NCBI GenBank assembly: GCA_965279355.1
Contig: OZ257155.1
Span: forward strand, 620,001-684,000
DNA: 64,000 nucleotides
Direction of reading: 5' to 3'
Origin: G965279355 sp965279355
GTDB lineage: Bacteria > Pseudomonadota > Alphaproteobacteria > CACIAM-22H2
Shown here: positions 1 through 7,524 of the stretch, in pieces
Position numbering within the stretch: the stretch's first letter is position 1
Layout: the number at the start of each line of letters is the position of its first letter
Program-made: the position numbers and the translations under genes
The notes under the pieces: model-generated
The model's database searches: none
The model's input: the letters and a program-made list of their open reading frames with translations, nothing else
What the model was told of the DNA's origin: nothing

Positions 1-804
1 CTGTAGTTCCAGGCGGGACGACTGACCGATCGTTTTGATCTGCGCCCCTTTGGCACCGATCACGATCTTGCGCTGGCCTTCCTTGCGCACGTAGATCACC
101 TGATTGACCCGCGCGCTGCCGTCAGCGGCTTCCTCCCAGGACTCGGTTTCCACGGCGAGGCTGTAGGGAATCTCCTGCCGCAGTTGCCGGAAGGCGTGTT
201 CGCGCGTTACCTCGGCAGCCAGCAGCCGCATCGGCATATCGGTGGTTTCGTCTTCGGGGTACAGAAACGGCCCGGCCGGCATATGACTGGCCAGCCATTT
301 TTTGAGATCGGCAACCCCGTCACCGGTTTCCGCCGAGATCATGAATGTGTGGTCGAAATGATGCAGCTGGTTCAGTTGGTCGGCGAGTTCCAGCAGCACC
401 GGCCGTTTCACCAGATCCACCTTGTTGATGATGAGCGCAACGGCGACCTTGCGCTCCTTCACACCTTCGATGAGAGCCCGCGTCCCTTCATCGATGCCGT
501 GCTTGGCATCGATCATCAGCAATGCGCCATCGGCATCCTCGGCGGTGCGCCATGCGCTATCCACCATGGCGCGATCCAGCCGCCGCTTCGGACCAAAAAT
601 ACCGGGCGTGTCATGCAGGACGATCTGCGCGTTGCCTTCGATGGCAATGCCGGTGATCCGGGTGCGGGTCGTTTGCACCTTCGGACTGACAATCGACACC
701 TTGCTGCCGACCAGCCGGTTGACCAGGGTCGACTTGCCAACATTGGGCACGCCCAGAATGGCGACCACCCCGCAGCGGGTTTCAGGTGTCTCTGTTGTTA
801 TCAT
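1..804 (-). CDS. era: GTPase Era (3' end beyond window)
   Basis: Era is a ribosome-associated GTPase needed for 16S rRNA and 30S subunit maturation. The 268 visible residues show the G1 P-loop GVPNVGKS at residues 18-25, DTPG (G3) and NKVD (G4), then the start of the C-terminal KH RNA-binding domain with GAKGAQIK. Family members are about 300 residues, so only about 30 C-terminal residues are missing beyond the left edge. The ATG overlaps the rnc stop as ATGA, so translation is probably coupled. It is the last visible gene of lepB-rnc-era, a usual alphaproteobacterial order. Identification is certain; only the 3' end is unseen. Confidence 0.97.
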   Translation of the reverse strand, partial: MITTETPETRCGVVAILGVPNVGKSTLVNRLVGSKVSIVSPKVQTTRTRITGIAIEGNAQIVLHDTPGIFGPKRRLDRAMVDSAWRTAEDADGALLMIDAKHGIDEGTRALIEGVKERKVAVALIINKVDLVKRPVLLELADQLNQLHHFDHTFMISAETGDGVADLKKWLASHMPAGPFLYPEDETTDMPMRLLAAEVTREHAFRQLRQEIPYSLAVETESWEEAADGSARVNQVIYVRKEGQRKIVIGAKGAQIKTIGQSSRLELQ

Positions 805-1532
805 GACTTGCCTTGAAGGCGGAGCAGCAGGATCGCGGCTGCTTCCTGCTCCGCCATGCGTTTGGACTGGCCCTTCGCCGTGACGGGATCATGGCCGGGA
901 ACCGATACTTCAATGATGAAGGCCGGACGATGCGCCGGTCCGGTCGAACTGACAACGCGATATTGCGGCAGAGCCTTGCCACGCGCCTGCGCCCATTCCT
1001 GCAACGCCGTTTTGGCGTCGCTCGGCGGGATCGTGAGTTCGGCGATCAACGGTTCGAAGTGCGTCGCCAGGAACCGTCCGGCGACCTCCATACCGCCATC
1101 GCGATATAGCGCACCCATCACCGCCTCGAACGCATCCGACAGGACGGCCGGATTGTCGCCGCCGCCAGCGTGGGCCTCGCCTGTCGATAGTCGAAGATAA
1201 CGGCCAAGATCGATGGTCCTCGCAAGCGCCGCCAGACTGTCGCGATTGACCAGATGCGCGAAGCGTCGGGCAATCGCACCTTCTTCGTCTTCGGGATAGC
1301 GCGCCAGAAGCAGTCCAGCCACGGCAAGACCAACGACACGGTCGCCCAAAAATTCCAGACGGTCGAACTGTTCCCCGCCGCGCTGCCGTCCAAGACTGGA
1401 ATGGTGGAGAGCGGACATCAACAGACTGCGGTCAGCAAACCGGTGCCCAAGCGCTGTTTCCAGCGGAGCAACGTCCTCGGCGGCGACGCCCGAAGGGCGG
1501 TCACCGTTGGAGCCTTCACGGCGGCGACGCAT
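801..1532 (-). CDS. rnc: Ribonuclease III
   Basis: RNase III cleaves double-stranded RNA in rRNA precursors and regulatory duplexes. The protein of about 243 residues has an N-terminal endonuclease domain with the signature RLEFLGD at residues 58-64, which holds the acidic metal ligands, and a C-terminal dsRNA-binding domain of about 70 residues beginning near DAKTALQEWAQ. I chose the ATG at 1532, which starts MRRRREGS. A reading-frame extension to 1598 would overlap the end of lepB by 55 bases and adds residues unlike the family. lepB ends 11 bases upstream and era begins inside the stop codon, so this is the middle gene of a three-gene unit. Confidence 0.95.
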   Translation of the reverse strand: MRRRREGSNGDRPSGVAAEDVAPLETALGHRFADRSLLMSALHHSSLGRQRGGEQFDRLEFLGDRVVGLAVAGLLLARYPEDEEGAIARRFAHLVNRDSLAALARTIDLGRYLRLSTGEAHAGGGDNPAVLSDAFEAVMGALYRDGGMEVAGRFLATHFEPLIAELTIPPSDAKTALQEWAQARGKALPQYRVVSSTGPAHRPAFIIEVSVPGHDPVTAKGQSKRMAEQEAAAILLLRLQGKS

Positions 1533-1543
1533 GGTCACCGAAA

Positions 1544-2293
1544 TCAGCGGATCACGTTGAACAGCCGTCCGAACCGCGTCGCCGACGGCCAGTTCCAAAG
1601 TTCGTAGAGGGCGGCGGTTCCGTCGGTGGAGAAGAAGATGATCTCCGCGCGTCCAACGAGGTTGTCGGCTGGAATAAATCCGACCCCGCCGCGATTGGGC
1701 GGCGTACGGCTGTCGAGAGAGTTGTCGCGATTGTCGCCCATCGCAAAGAAATGACCGGCCGGTACGACAAATTCAGGCGTGTTGTCGACTTCGCCGTTGT
1801 CGCCGCGTTCTTCGAGAATGCGATGCGTGCGGCCGTTCGGTAGCGTCTCGATGTATTGCGGCACCCGGCGCGTGAAGCGGCCGTCGGTCTCCACGAAATC
1901 GTCGATCCGCTCGCGCAGCACCGGCGCGCCGTTGATCTGGAGGATGCCTTCCCTCACCTGAATGCGATCGCCGGGCAGCCCGACGATGCGCTTGATGTAG
2001 TCAGTCTTATTGTCCCGCGGCAGCTTGAACACCGCGACATCGCCGCGCTCGGGATCGCTACCCATGATGCGTCCGGAAAACAGCTTCACGCCATAGGGCA
2101 GCGAATAGGTGCTGTAGCCGTACGAATACTTCGAGACGAACAGATAGTCGCCGACCAGCAATGTCGGCACCATCGAACCCGAGGGGATATTGAACGGCTC
2201 GAAGGCAATGGTGCGGATGCCGAACGCGATCAGAAGCGCGATCAGGATCGTCTTGACGAACTCGACGACCCCGCTCGAGGTCTTACGCTGCAT
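1544..2293 (-). CDS. lepB: Signal peptidase I
   Basis: Membrane serine protease that removes Sec and Tat signal peptides. One N-terminal membrane anchor (about residues 11-30) is followed by the catalytic Ser in IPSGSM (Ser40) and the general-base Lys in DYIKR (Lys101), both in the expected spacing, plus the conserved MGDNRDNSLDSR box. At 249 residues it fits the usual alphaproteobacterial length. I chose ATG 2293 because an AGGAG ribosome-binding site lies just upstream; an in-frame TTG at 2320 is possible but has less support. It is the first gene of lepB-rnc-era. The conserved unknown gene at 2381-3811 lies immediately upstream on the same strand. Confidence 0.95.
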   Translation of the reverse strand: MQRKTSSGVVEFVKTILIALLIAFGIRTIAFEPFNIPSGSMVPTLLVGDYLFVSKYSYGYSTYSLPYGVKLFSGRIMGSDPERGDVAVFKLPRDNKTDYIKRIVGLPGDRIQVREGILQINGAPVLRERIDDFVETDGRFTRRVPQYIETLPNGRTHRILEERGDNGEVDNTPEFVVPAGHFFAMGDNRDNSLDSRTPPNRGGVGFIPADNLVGRAEIIFFSTDGTAALYELWNWPSATRFGRLFNVIR

Positions 2294-2380
2294 GAGGCTC
2301 CTGGCCGGCGGAGGCGACAAAGGTCAAAACGCCTGTGAATCGAGGGCTGTAGGGGATGAAGCCTGCCGTGGCCCCGGATG

Positions 2381-3811
2381 TCAAGCGCTGGCGGTCTCGG
2401 CTGGCAAGCGCGGCAGCAGGTGGCGACGCAGATTGTCCGCGCGATCCGATCCCGCCACGAGTTCAAGCACGCGAACCGCGGCGTAGAAATGCGCCTGGGC
2501 CGAGGCGCGGCTACCCTCGGTCATCGCATTGTAGTCGATGCGCCCGGCGGCCCAGCGGGCGCGATCTTCAATCGAGCGCCCGATCGTCTCGATTTTGTCG
2601 AAAAACGCCGTCTTCAGTCCTAAATCTTCGGCGTATTTGACGCACAGGCGCAATGCCACGGCCTGGTCCTCAGCCGCCTGCATCGACGCCGCATCGGGTG
2701 GCTCGGACAGAAGCAACACCGGCAGAACGTTCGAGAGCGCCCATTCCAGAGCCGTTGCCTGCGGCGGCTCCGGCAGCGCATTCAGGATGCGGCGATCCGC
2801 ATCCTTCAGGACATTCTCCTCCACCAGTTCCGTCACCTTGCCGCGGATGCGCTCAAGGCGGCGCATCGCCGTCGGACTGGAACGGTTCTGGAACGCGCCA
2901 TGCGCGCCCAGCAGATCGCGAATACAGCTTCGGAGTTCGCGCACCATGGCTGAACGGCTGTCTTCGCGAGCGGCAAGACCGGTGACGGAGCGCAACTGCT
3001 CTTCAACATCCTCGACCAGCGATTCACCCGCCAGGTTCAGGGACGATTCATCGACGTCGGCGCGCGACACGGCTGCAATGCGGTCGATGACCGCGACGAT
3101 ATCAGACGGGCTTTTCAGCCAGACCAGCAGCAGATCGATGATGAAATGCTGGTGGCGCCGGTTGACCTCGTTGATGGCCTCGAAGGCAACAACCAGCGCT
3201 TCGATATGCTCTTCGGTGACGCGACGTAACGGCCGGCGATCCAGCTTGCGCTTCAGCTCCTGCAGAACATCGGCGACCTGGAGATAGTCGGCCATGAACA
3301 GCAGATCGTGATAGGCGCGTTCGCTCAGGCTGCCCAGAGCCGGATCGGGACTGCCGTCACGCTTCGGCTTCAGGATCTCGTGCAGGAGTTCGGCGGCGTA
3401 CGCCCAAAGCTGGCGCCCAGTCCGCTCAACCTTCCTGATGTCGTCACCGGCGGCGCGCAGATTGGCTGACAGCTTCTGCAGCTTCTTCACATCGGCGCGC
3501 TCGACAAAGATACGCCAGCACGGATCGATGGAGCGCCGCGGCACCAAAGTGCCGATCCCCTTGGGCTCGGCGTCATTGGTCAGGAGTTCTTCGAACGGGC
3601 GGCAGAAGATGCGCTGCAACGTCAGTTTGCGTGCCGGCCGCAGGCGCACCAGCCGCGGCCGCATCTTCGACATCAGCGCATCGACGGCGCCCCGGCCGCC
3701 GAATTCCGGGCGGCGGTCTTCCAGTACCGCGACGATCTGACGAAATTTTGCCGGGGAGAGCTTGAGCAGCCGTTGCTCGATGAGGGTCAGTTCATCGTCC
3801 GGCGCGCTCAT
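2381..3811 (-). CDS. Conserved protein of unknown function (476 aa)
   Basis: I do not recognise the family. The sequence is largely alpha-helical and soluble, rich in charged Leu/Arg/Glu segments, with no signal peptide or membrane segment. It begins MSAPDDELTLIEQRLLKL and carries an early conserved-looking stretch around residues 50-90 (MSKMRPRLVRLRPARKL, RIFCRPFEELL). The start at 3811 was taken because an in-frame extension to 3889 lies wholly within the upstream gene; even so the genes overlap by 20 bases, implying coupling. It lies between acpS and lepB, a position usually without extra genes in related operons, and shares it with the equally unknown gene upstream. The pair may act together; no function is assigned. 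Confidence 0.75.
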   Translation of the reverse strand: MSAPDDELTLIEQRLLKLSPAKFRQIVAVLEDRRPEFGGRGAVDALMSKMRPRLVRLRPARKLTLQRIFCRPFEELLTNDAEPKGIGTLVPRRSIDPCWRIFVERADVKKLQKLSANLRAAGDDIRKVERTGRQLWAYAAELLHEILKPKRDGSPDPALGSLSERAYHDLLFMADYLQVADVLQELKRKLDRRPLRRVTEEHIEALVVAFEAINEVNRRHQHFIIDLLLVWLKSPSDIVAVIDRIAAVSRADVDESSLNLAGESLVEDVEEQLRSVTGLAAREDSRSAMVRELRSCIRDLLGAHGAFQNRSSPTAMRRLERIRGKVTELVEENVLKDADRRILNALPEPPQATALEWALSNVLPVLLLSEPPDAASMQAAEDQAVALRLCVKYAEDLGLKTAFFDKIETIGRSIEDRARWAAGRIDYNAMTEGSRASAQAHFYAAVRVLELVAGSDRADNLRRHLLPRLPAETASA

Positions 3812-4931
3812 GCCCGACCGCCTTAAACCGTTCGAGACGCAACACCAGCTCGATATCGACGCTGCCGGACAGCCAGTCCTCATGCGCACGCACCCGCGTG
3901 CGATACAGCGCCTGGCTCAGATCGCCCCAGGTCTTCCGTCCACGCGTGTTGAGCTCGCGACGCGGCATCACCGGCAGCAGACGCAGCATTTCACCGACCG
4001 TATCCTGCGTCCCTTCGCGATCGCCGCGATCGGCTTCGCGCCACATCGTCACGACCGGCCGCCAGCCATCGAGCATCCAGGTCAGGCGTTCCATCAGCGC
4101 CTCGATCCGCTCGAAGCTAACCATCCAGTCGCCCAGCGTGCCGCGCATGTCGGATGCATAACGATCGACGCCGTTGACGACGGTGCGCGCGCCGCTAGAG
4201 GTTTCCTCGGCGATGCGGGCGCAGACCCGGGCGCTTTCGCCGGCCTCCGCTCCCTCGCGGTCGCTCCATTCATCGAGGTCGCCGGCGATATCATTCAGGT
4301 CCGCTATGAGCTGCCGCAACCTACAGGTGTAATTGAGTCCGGGCACGCCGACCGGGGCTACCGCCCCCGCCCAGGCTTCAAGCCGGGCGTAAAAATCGTC
4401 GGCCGAAAGCTGAAACACGGCGGCGATGCGCGAGAGGATGAGTTTGGTCCGGGCGCGGCCGGCGTCGTGCGTCAGATCGCCGGGGCCGATCTGCAGCTTG
4501 CCGCCGCTCAGCTGCTTCACCGCCTCCGAAACGAGGAAGAAGTTGGTAAGCAGCCGCTCGTTCTCGTCATCGCCCGCGGCCTGCCTCGCGGCCTGTGCGT
4601 TGATGGCACCGGCAAGACCGGTCTGCTCCACTTTCAGCGTGGCGTCGCGGATTTCCGTCGGTTTCGACTGCGGCAAGACCTCGATCTCTTCACGCAGCAT
4701 GCGGTCATGCACCGTCATCACGAAGACGGACGGCAGGCTGCGCCAGGGAATGATGTAGGTGTCGCGGCCGCCGGCAAGTCCAGGGACCAGGAGTTCCAGG
4801 CCGTGTTCTTCCTGCTGGCGGACGCGCGAGAACGCCAGGACAGGCGTCGTGAACGGCACGACGGCTCCCCGCTCTTCAAACGTATTCGGCCAGAAATTAT
4901 CGGCCTTTTGAGCCGAGGGAGTAACAGCCAT
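3792..4931 (-). CDS. Conserved protein of unknown function (379 aa)
   Basis: No family is recognised. The protein is soluble, without a signal peptide or membrane segments. The N-terminal part (WPNTFEERGAVVPFTTPVL, then an R-QEEHGLELLVPG segment) looks beta-rich; residues from about 90 are helical and charged. The ATG at 4931 was preferred to an in-frame TTG at 4934. Its end overlaps the next gene by 20 bases, so the two are probably cotranslated partners. A gap of 115 bases separates it from acpS and contains an inverted repeat. It is in a conserved housekeeping operon but shows no sequence link to translation, lipid or peptidase functions. Confidence 0.75.
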   Translation of the reverse strand: MAVTPSAQKADNFWPNTFEERGAVVPFTTPVLAFSRVRQQEEHGLELLVPGLAGGRDTYIIPWRSLPSVFVMTVHDRMLREEIEVLPQSKPTEIRDATLKVEQTGLAGAINAQAARQAAGDDENERLLTNFFLVSEAVKQLSGGKLQIGPGDLTHDAGRARTKLILSRIAAVFQLSADDFYARLEAWAGAVAPVGVPGLNYTCRLRQLIADLNDIAGDLDEWSDREGAEAGESARVCARIAEETSSGARTVVNGVDRYASDMRGTLGDWMVSFERIEALMERLTWMLDGWRPVVTMWREADRGDREGTQDTVGEMLRLLPVMPRRELNTRGRKTWGDLSQALYRTRVRAHEDWLSGSVDIELVLRLERFKAVGHERAGR

Positions 4932-5012
4932 CAACCGAGCCCCTGAGATCAGCGCACTCTAGCCATTTGAGTGCCAATGCCAAGCCTCGAATCGTTCGCC
5001 ATCCAACGCTAG

Positions 5013-5032
5013 GCACCGGAGATTAACGGTGC
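5013..5032. terminator. Inverted repeat after acpS
   Basis: GCACCG and CGGTGC form 6-base arms around an 8-base loop, 15 bases beyond the acpS stop. No T-run follows on the minus strand, so it is at best a weak or Rho-assisted terminator or a pause site. It sits where a break between the acpS unit and the two downstream unknown genes would be expected. Confidence 0.3.
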
Positions 5033-5046
5033 GTTAAAGGCACAAA

Positions 5047-5448
5047 TTAAGGTTTAGGAATTGCTGATATGATGACCATCGCCTGCGCCAGCGGCGGCTC
5101 GTCGGTGATCGTCAGATCGATCTGCGCCGCCATGCCGGCCGGCAGCAATTTATTGAGCCTTTCCAGCGCCCCACCGGTGAGTTGCAGCGTGGGACGCCCG
5201 CCCGGCAGATTGACGACACCCATGTCCCGCCAGAACACACCGCGCCGGAAGCCGGTGCCTAATGCTTTGGCACAGGCCTCCTTGGCGGCGTAGCGCCGGG
5301 CGTAGCTCGCGGCGCGGTTGAAGCGGCCCTCACATTTCTGGCGTTCCAGCGGCGTGTAGATTCGCTCGATGAAACGGGTACCGAAGCGCTCCAGAGTTGC
5401 TTCGATGCGCCGGATGTCGATGAGATCGCTGCCGAGGCCGATGATCAT
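5047..5448 (-). CDS. acpS: Holo-[acyl-carrier-protein] synthase
   Basis: Transfers 4'-phosphopantetheine from CoA to the serine of acyl carrier protein, activating fatty acid synthesis. The 133-residue protein starts with the family signature MIIGLGSDLIDI, giving the Mg ligand Asp8, and has the second signature RYAAKEACAKALG with Glu57. Length is normal for AcpS-type transferases. Its ATG overlaps the stop of the upstream DUF1194 gene (ATGA), so the two are translationally coupled. The order pdxJ then acpS is widespread in Proteobacteria; here a secreted von Willebrand-like protein gene is inserted between them. Confidence 0.96.
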   Translation of the reverse strand: MIIGLGSDLIDIRRIEATLERFGTRFIERIYTPLERQKCEGRFNRAASYARRYAAKEACAKALGTGFRRGVFWRDMGVVNLPGGRPTLQLTGGALERLNKLLPAGMAAQIDLTITDEPPLAQAMVIISAIPKP

Positions 5449-6167
5449 TGGACAGTTCGCTCAGTTCGCTCATCTTTCACGTGTTCTGCGATTTCGCGGA
5501 TCAGCTTGTTGAAGATCGCCTGGGCGAAATCGGGGTAGTCGCGGGCGGTCATCAGGAAGGCACCGGGACCGCCGATGACGTCGCGTGTGTAGGACGCGAC
5601 CAGCATCTCGGCCCGGGTCGGTAGCATCGACCCTTCCTTCAGAACCGCCAACGCATTGATAGTAATGCCCGCGTTGACGGCGGCGTCGCGCGCCTGTGCC
5701 GCCGGGACGTGGCTGCGATTGTCCGGACCGTCGCCGGAAATGTCGATCACCGCCCGCTCGGCGGTAATCGGACTGTTACGGATCATCGCATGAGCGTGGG
5801 CGATGGCATCGCCGATGGCGTTCGAGGTCTGGCGGACACGCGGGGCCGCCTTGATGCTCGCGCCGAGCGCAGCCGCACTGGCCGGCCCGTCGATCCGCAT
5901 CCAGTCGATGACGGTGCGCGGAGCACCCGGCGTGCCCCATTCGACAAAGGCAACCGCGATGGCGCCGCGCCGGCCGCTGGCGATCGCTCTCAGGATGCGG
6001 GGATCGGCGATCGCCTCGGCATAGCCGTCGCGCTGGAAGGAGAACTCGTCGTCGTCGATGCTGCCCGACGCATCGACGCAGAGCACCAGCAGCGTATCGA
6101 CAGGTTGTGCGTCCGCCGGACGACCAAACAGCAGCAGAACAGCAAGAGCTGCAAAAAAGACCCGCAC
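5445..6167 (-). CDS. DUF1194 secreted von Willebrand factor A-like protein
   Basis: The 240-residue product has an N-terminal signal peptide (hydrophobic core residues 2-16, likely cleavage after ADA near residue 20) and a von Willebrand factor A fold with an intact metal-ion-dependent adhesion site, DASGS at residues 32-36. A later ISGDGPDNRS segment supplies further MIDAS residues. It matches the DUF1194 family, whose molecular role is not established. The start is GTG at 6167, one base after the pdxJ stop, and it ends in a four-base overlap with acpS. It probably acts in the periplasm while being cotranscribed with cytoplasmic biosynthesis genes. Confidence 0.85.
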   Translation of the reverse strand: MRVFFAALAVLLLFGRPADAQPVDTLLVLCVDASGSIDDDEFSFQRDGYAEAIADPRILRAIASGRRGAIAVAFVEWGTPGAPRTVIDWMRIDGPASAAALGASIKAAPRVRQTSNAIGDAIAHAHAMIRNSPITAERAVIDISGDGPDNRSHVPAAQARDAAVNAGITINALAVLKEGSMLPTRAEMLVASYTRDVIGGPGAFLMTARDYPDFAQAIFNKLIREIAEHVKDERTERTVQ

Positions 6168-6168
6168 G

Positions 6169-6930
6169 TCAGGCCGTCGCCTCGCCGTTGCCTTCGGCCC
6201 GCGCGCGGTCCATCAGCGAGCGCATGCGGCGGATGGCGCTGTCGAGGCCGCTGAAGATTGCCTCGCCGATCAGGAAATGGCCGATGTTGAGTTCGACGAC
6301 GGTCGGGATTGCCGCGACCGGCGCCACTGTGTCGAAGCTCAGACCATGGCCGGCATGGCATTCCAGACCGATCGCCTCGGCATGCTGCGCGGCCTTCACA
6401 ATCCTTGCGAGTTCCTGCGCCTGCCGCGCGGGATCATGCGCGTCGCAATAGGAGCCGGTATGCAGCTCCACCACCGGCGCGCCGAGATCCTTCGCGACAT
6501 CGAGTGCCTTCGGATCGGCCTCAATGAAGAGCGAGACACGGATGCCGGCGGCGCCAAGCTCCTGCACGTAACGCCGCAGGTTGTCCTTGCCGCCGACGAC
6601 ATCGAGACCGCCTTCCGTCGTCCGCTCCTCGCGCTTCTCCGGCACCAGGCACGCGGCGTGCGGCTTGTGCCGTTTCGCAATCGCCAGCATCTCATCGGTC
6701 GCCGCCATTTCGAGGTTCAGCGGGCGGTCGATCTCGGCCATCAGCCGCGCGATGTCGTCGTCGGAGATATGCCGGCGGTCTTCGCGCAGATGCGCGGTGA
6801 TCCCATCGGCCCCGGCCTGTGCAGCCAGCCGCGCCGCGCGCACGGGATCGGGATGCCGCCCGCCGCGCGCGTTTCGGATGGTCGCCACGTGATCGATATT
6901 TACGCCGAGCCGGAGAAAACGGGACCGCAT
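6169..6930 (-). CDS. pdxJ: Pyridoxine 5'-phosphate synthase
   Basis: PdxJ condenses 1-deoxyxylulose 5-phosphate with 3-amino-2-oxopropyl phosphate to give pyridoxine 5'-phosphate, the last ring-forming step of vitamin B6 synthesis. The 253-residue TIM barrel shows LGVNIDHVATIRNARGG at residues 8-24, ITAHLREDRRHI and CLVPEKREERTTEGGLD, all family hallmarks. I used ATG 6930; an upstream in-frame extension to 7023 would run into sodC. The sodC stop is 10 bases upstream and the DUF1194 gene begins one base downstream, so all three are likely in one transcript. Confidence 0.96.
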   Translation of the reverse strand: MRSRFLRLGVNIDHVATIRNARGGRHPDPVRAARLAAQAGADGITAHLREDRRHISDDDIARLMAEIDRPLNLEMAATDEMLAIAKRHKPHAACLVPEKREERTTEGGLDVVGGKDNLRRYVQELGAAGIRVSLFIEADPKALDVAKDLGAPVVELHTGSYCDAHDPARQAQELARIVKAAQHAEAIGLECHAGHGLSFDTVAPVAAIPTVVELNIGHFLIGEAIFSGLDSAIRRMRSLMDRARAEGNGEATA

Positions 6931-6940
6931 GAGACCTCTG

Positions 6941-7483
6941 TTAGCGAATGACGCCGCAGGCGATGCGACCGCCGCCGCCGCCCAGGGGAGCGGGCTGATC
7001 GTCGAAATTGTCGCCGCCGGCATGGATCATAACCGAACGACCGACGACGTCGCGAACCTTCAGGCGTTTGGCGATCACCGGCACGCGGGTCATGCCGTCG
7101 GCATCGACGACCAGGATCGGCAGGTCGCCGAGATGGCTCTGGTCGCTATGCGGACCGCGATGCTGGTTGGCGGTTTGCGGGTCGTAGTGACCGCCCGCCG
7201 CCATGCCCGCCGCCGGCTGGTTGTTGGCGCCCGGCCCCGGCCCGCAGTTGGGATTGGTGTGGATATGAAAACCGTGCGGCCCCGGCGGCAGCTGCGACAG
7301 CTTTGGCTCGACATAGAGACCAGCCGGCGTGTCGCGCATCTCTAGCGTGCCGATGGCGGCGCCGACACCGGTGGCTGTGATGGCATTCACCGGGACTGAT
7401 TTCATTGCCCCCTGCTGCGCAAACGCCATTCCGGCTGCGGCAGCACCGGTAAGAACAACGGCAACCGCGACTGCTCTAAGCAT
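6941..7483 (-). CDS. sodC: Periplasmic Cu,Zn superoxide dismutase
   Basis: Dismutates superoxide in the periplasm. The 180-residue protein has a signal peptide with likely cleavage after AFA near residue 22. Copper and zinc ligands are visible in GPHGFHIH, GGHYDP and MIHAGGDNFDD, and the disulphide pair is NPNC and IACGVIR near the C-terminus. A GGGAGG-like ribosome-binding site precedes ATG 7483. It lies between relA/spoT and pdxJ, a position not usual for sodC, with short spacings suggesting cotranscription. Because another locus in this window looks copper-related, it is worth noting that SodC is itself a copper enzyme of the same compartment; the link is only inference. Confidence 0.93.
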   Translation of the reverse strand: MLRAVAVAVVLTGAAAAGMAFAQQGAMKSVPVNAITATGVGAAIGTLEMRDTPAGLYVEPKLSQLPPGPHGFHIHTNPNCGPGPGANNQPAAGMAAGGHYDPQTANQHRGPHSDQSHLGDLPILVVDADGMTRVPVIAKRLKVRDVVGRSVMIHAGGDNFDDQPAPLGGGGGRIACGVIR

Positions 7484-7524
7484 GTTTGCCTCCCATGGTT
7501 TTGTCTTTGAACTCGACGGCGTGT

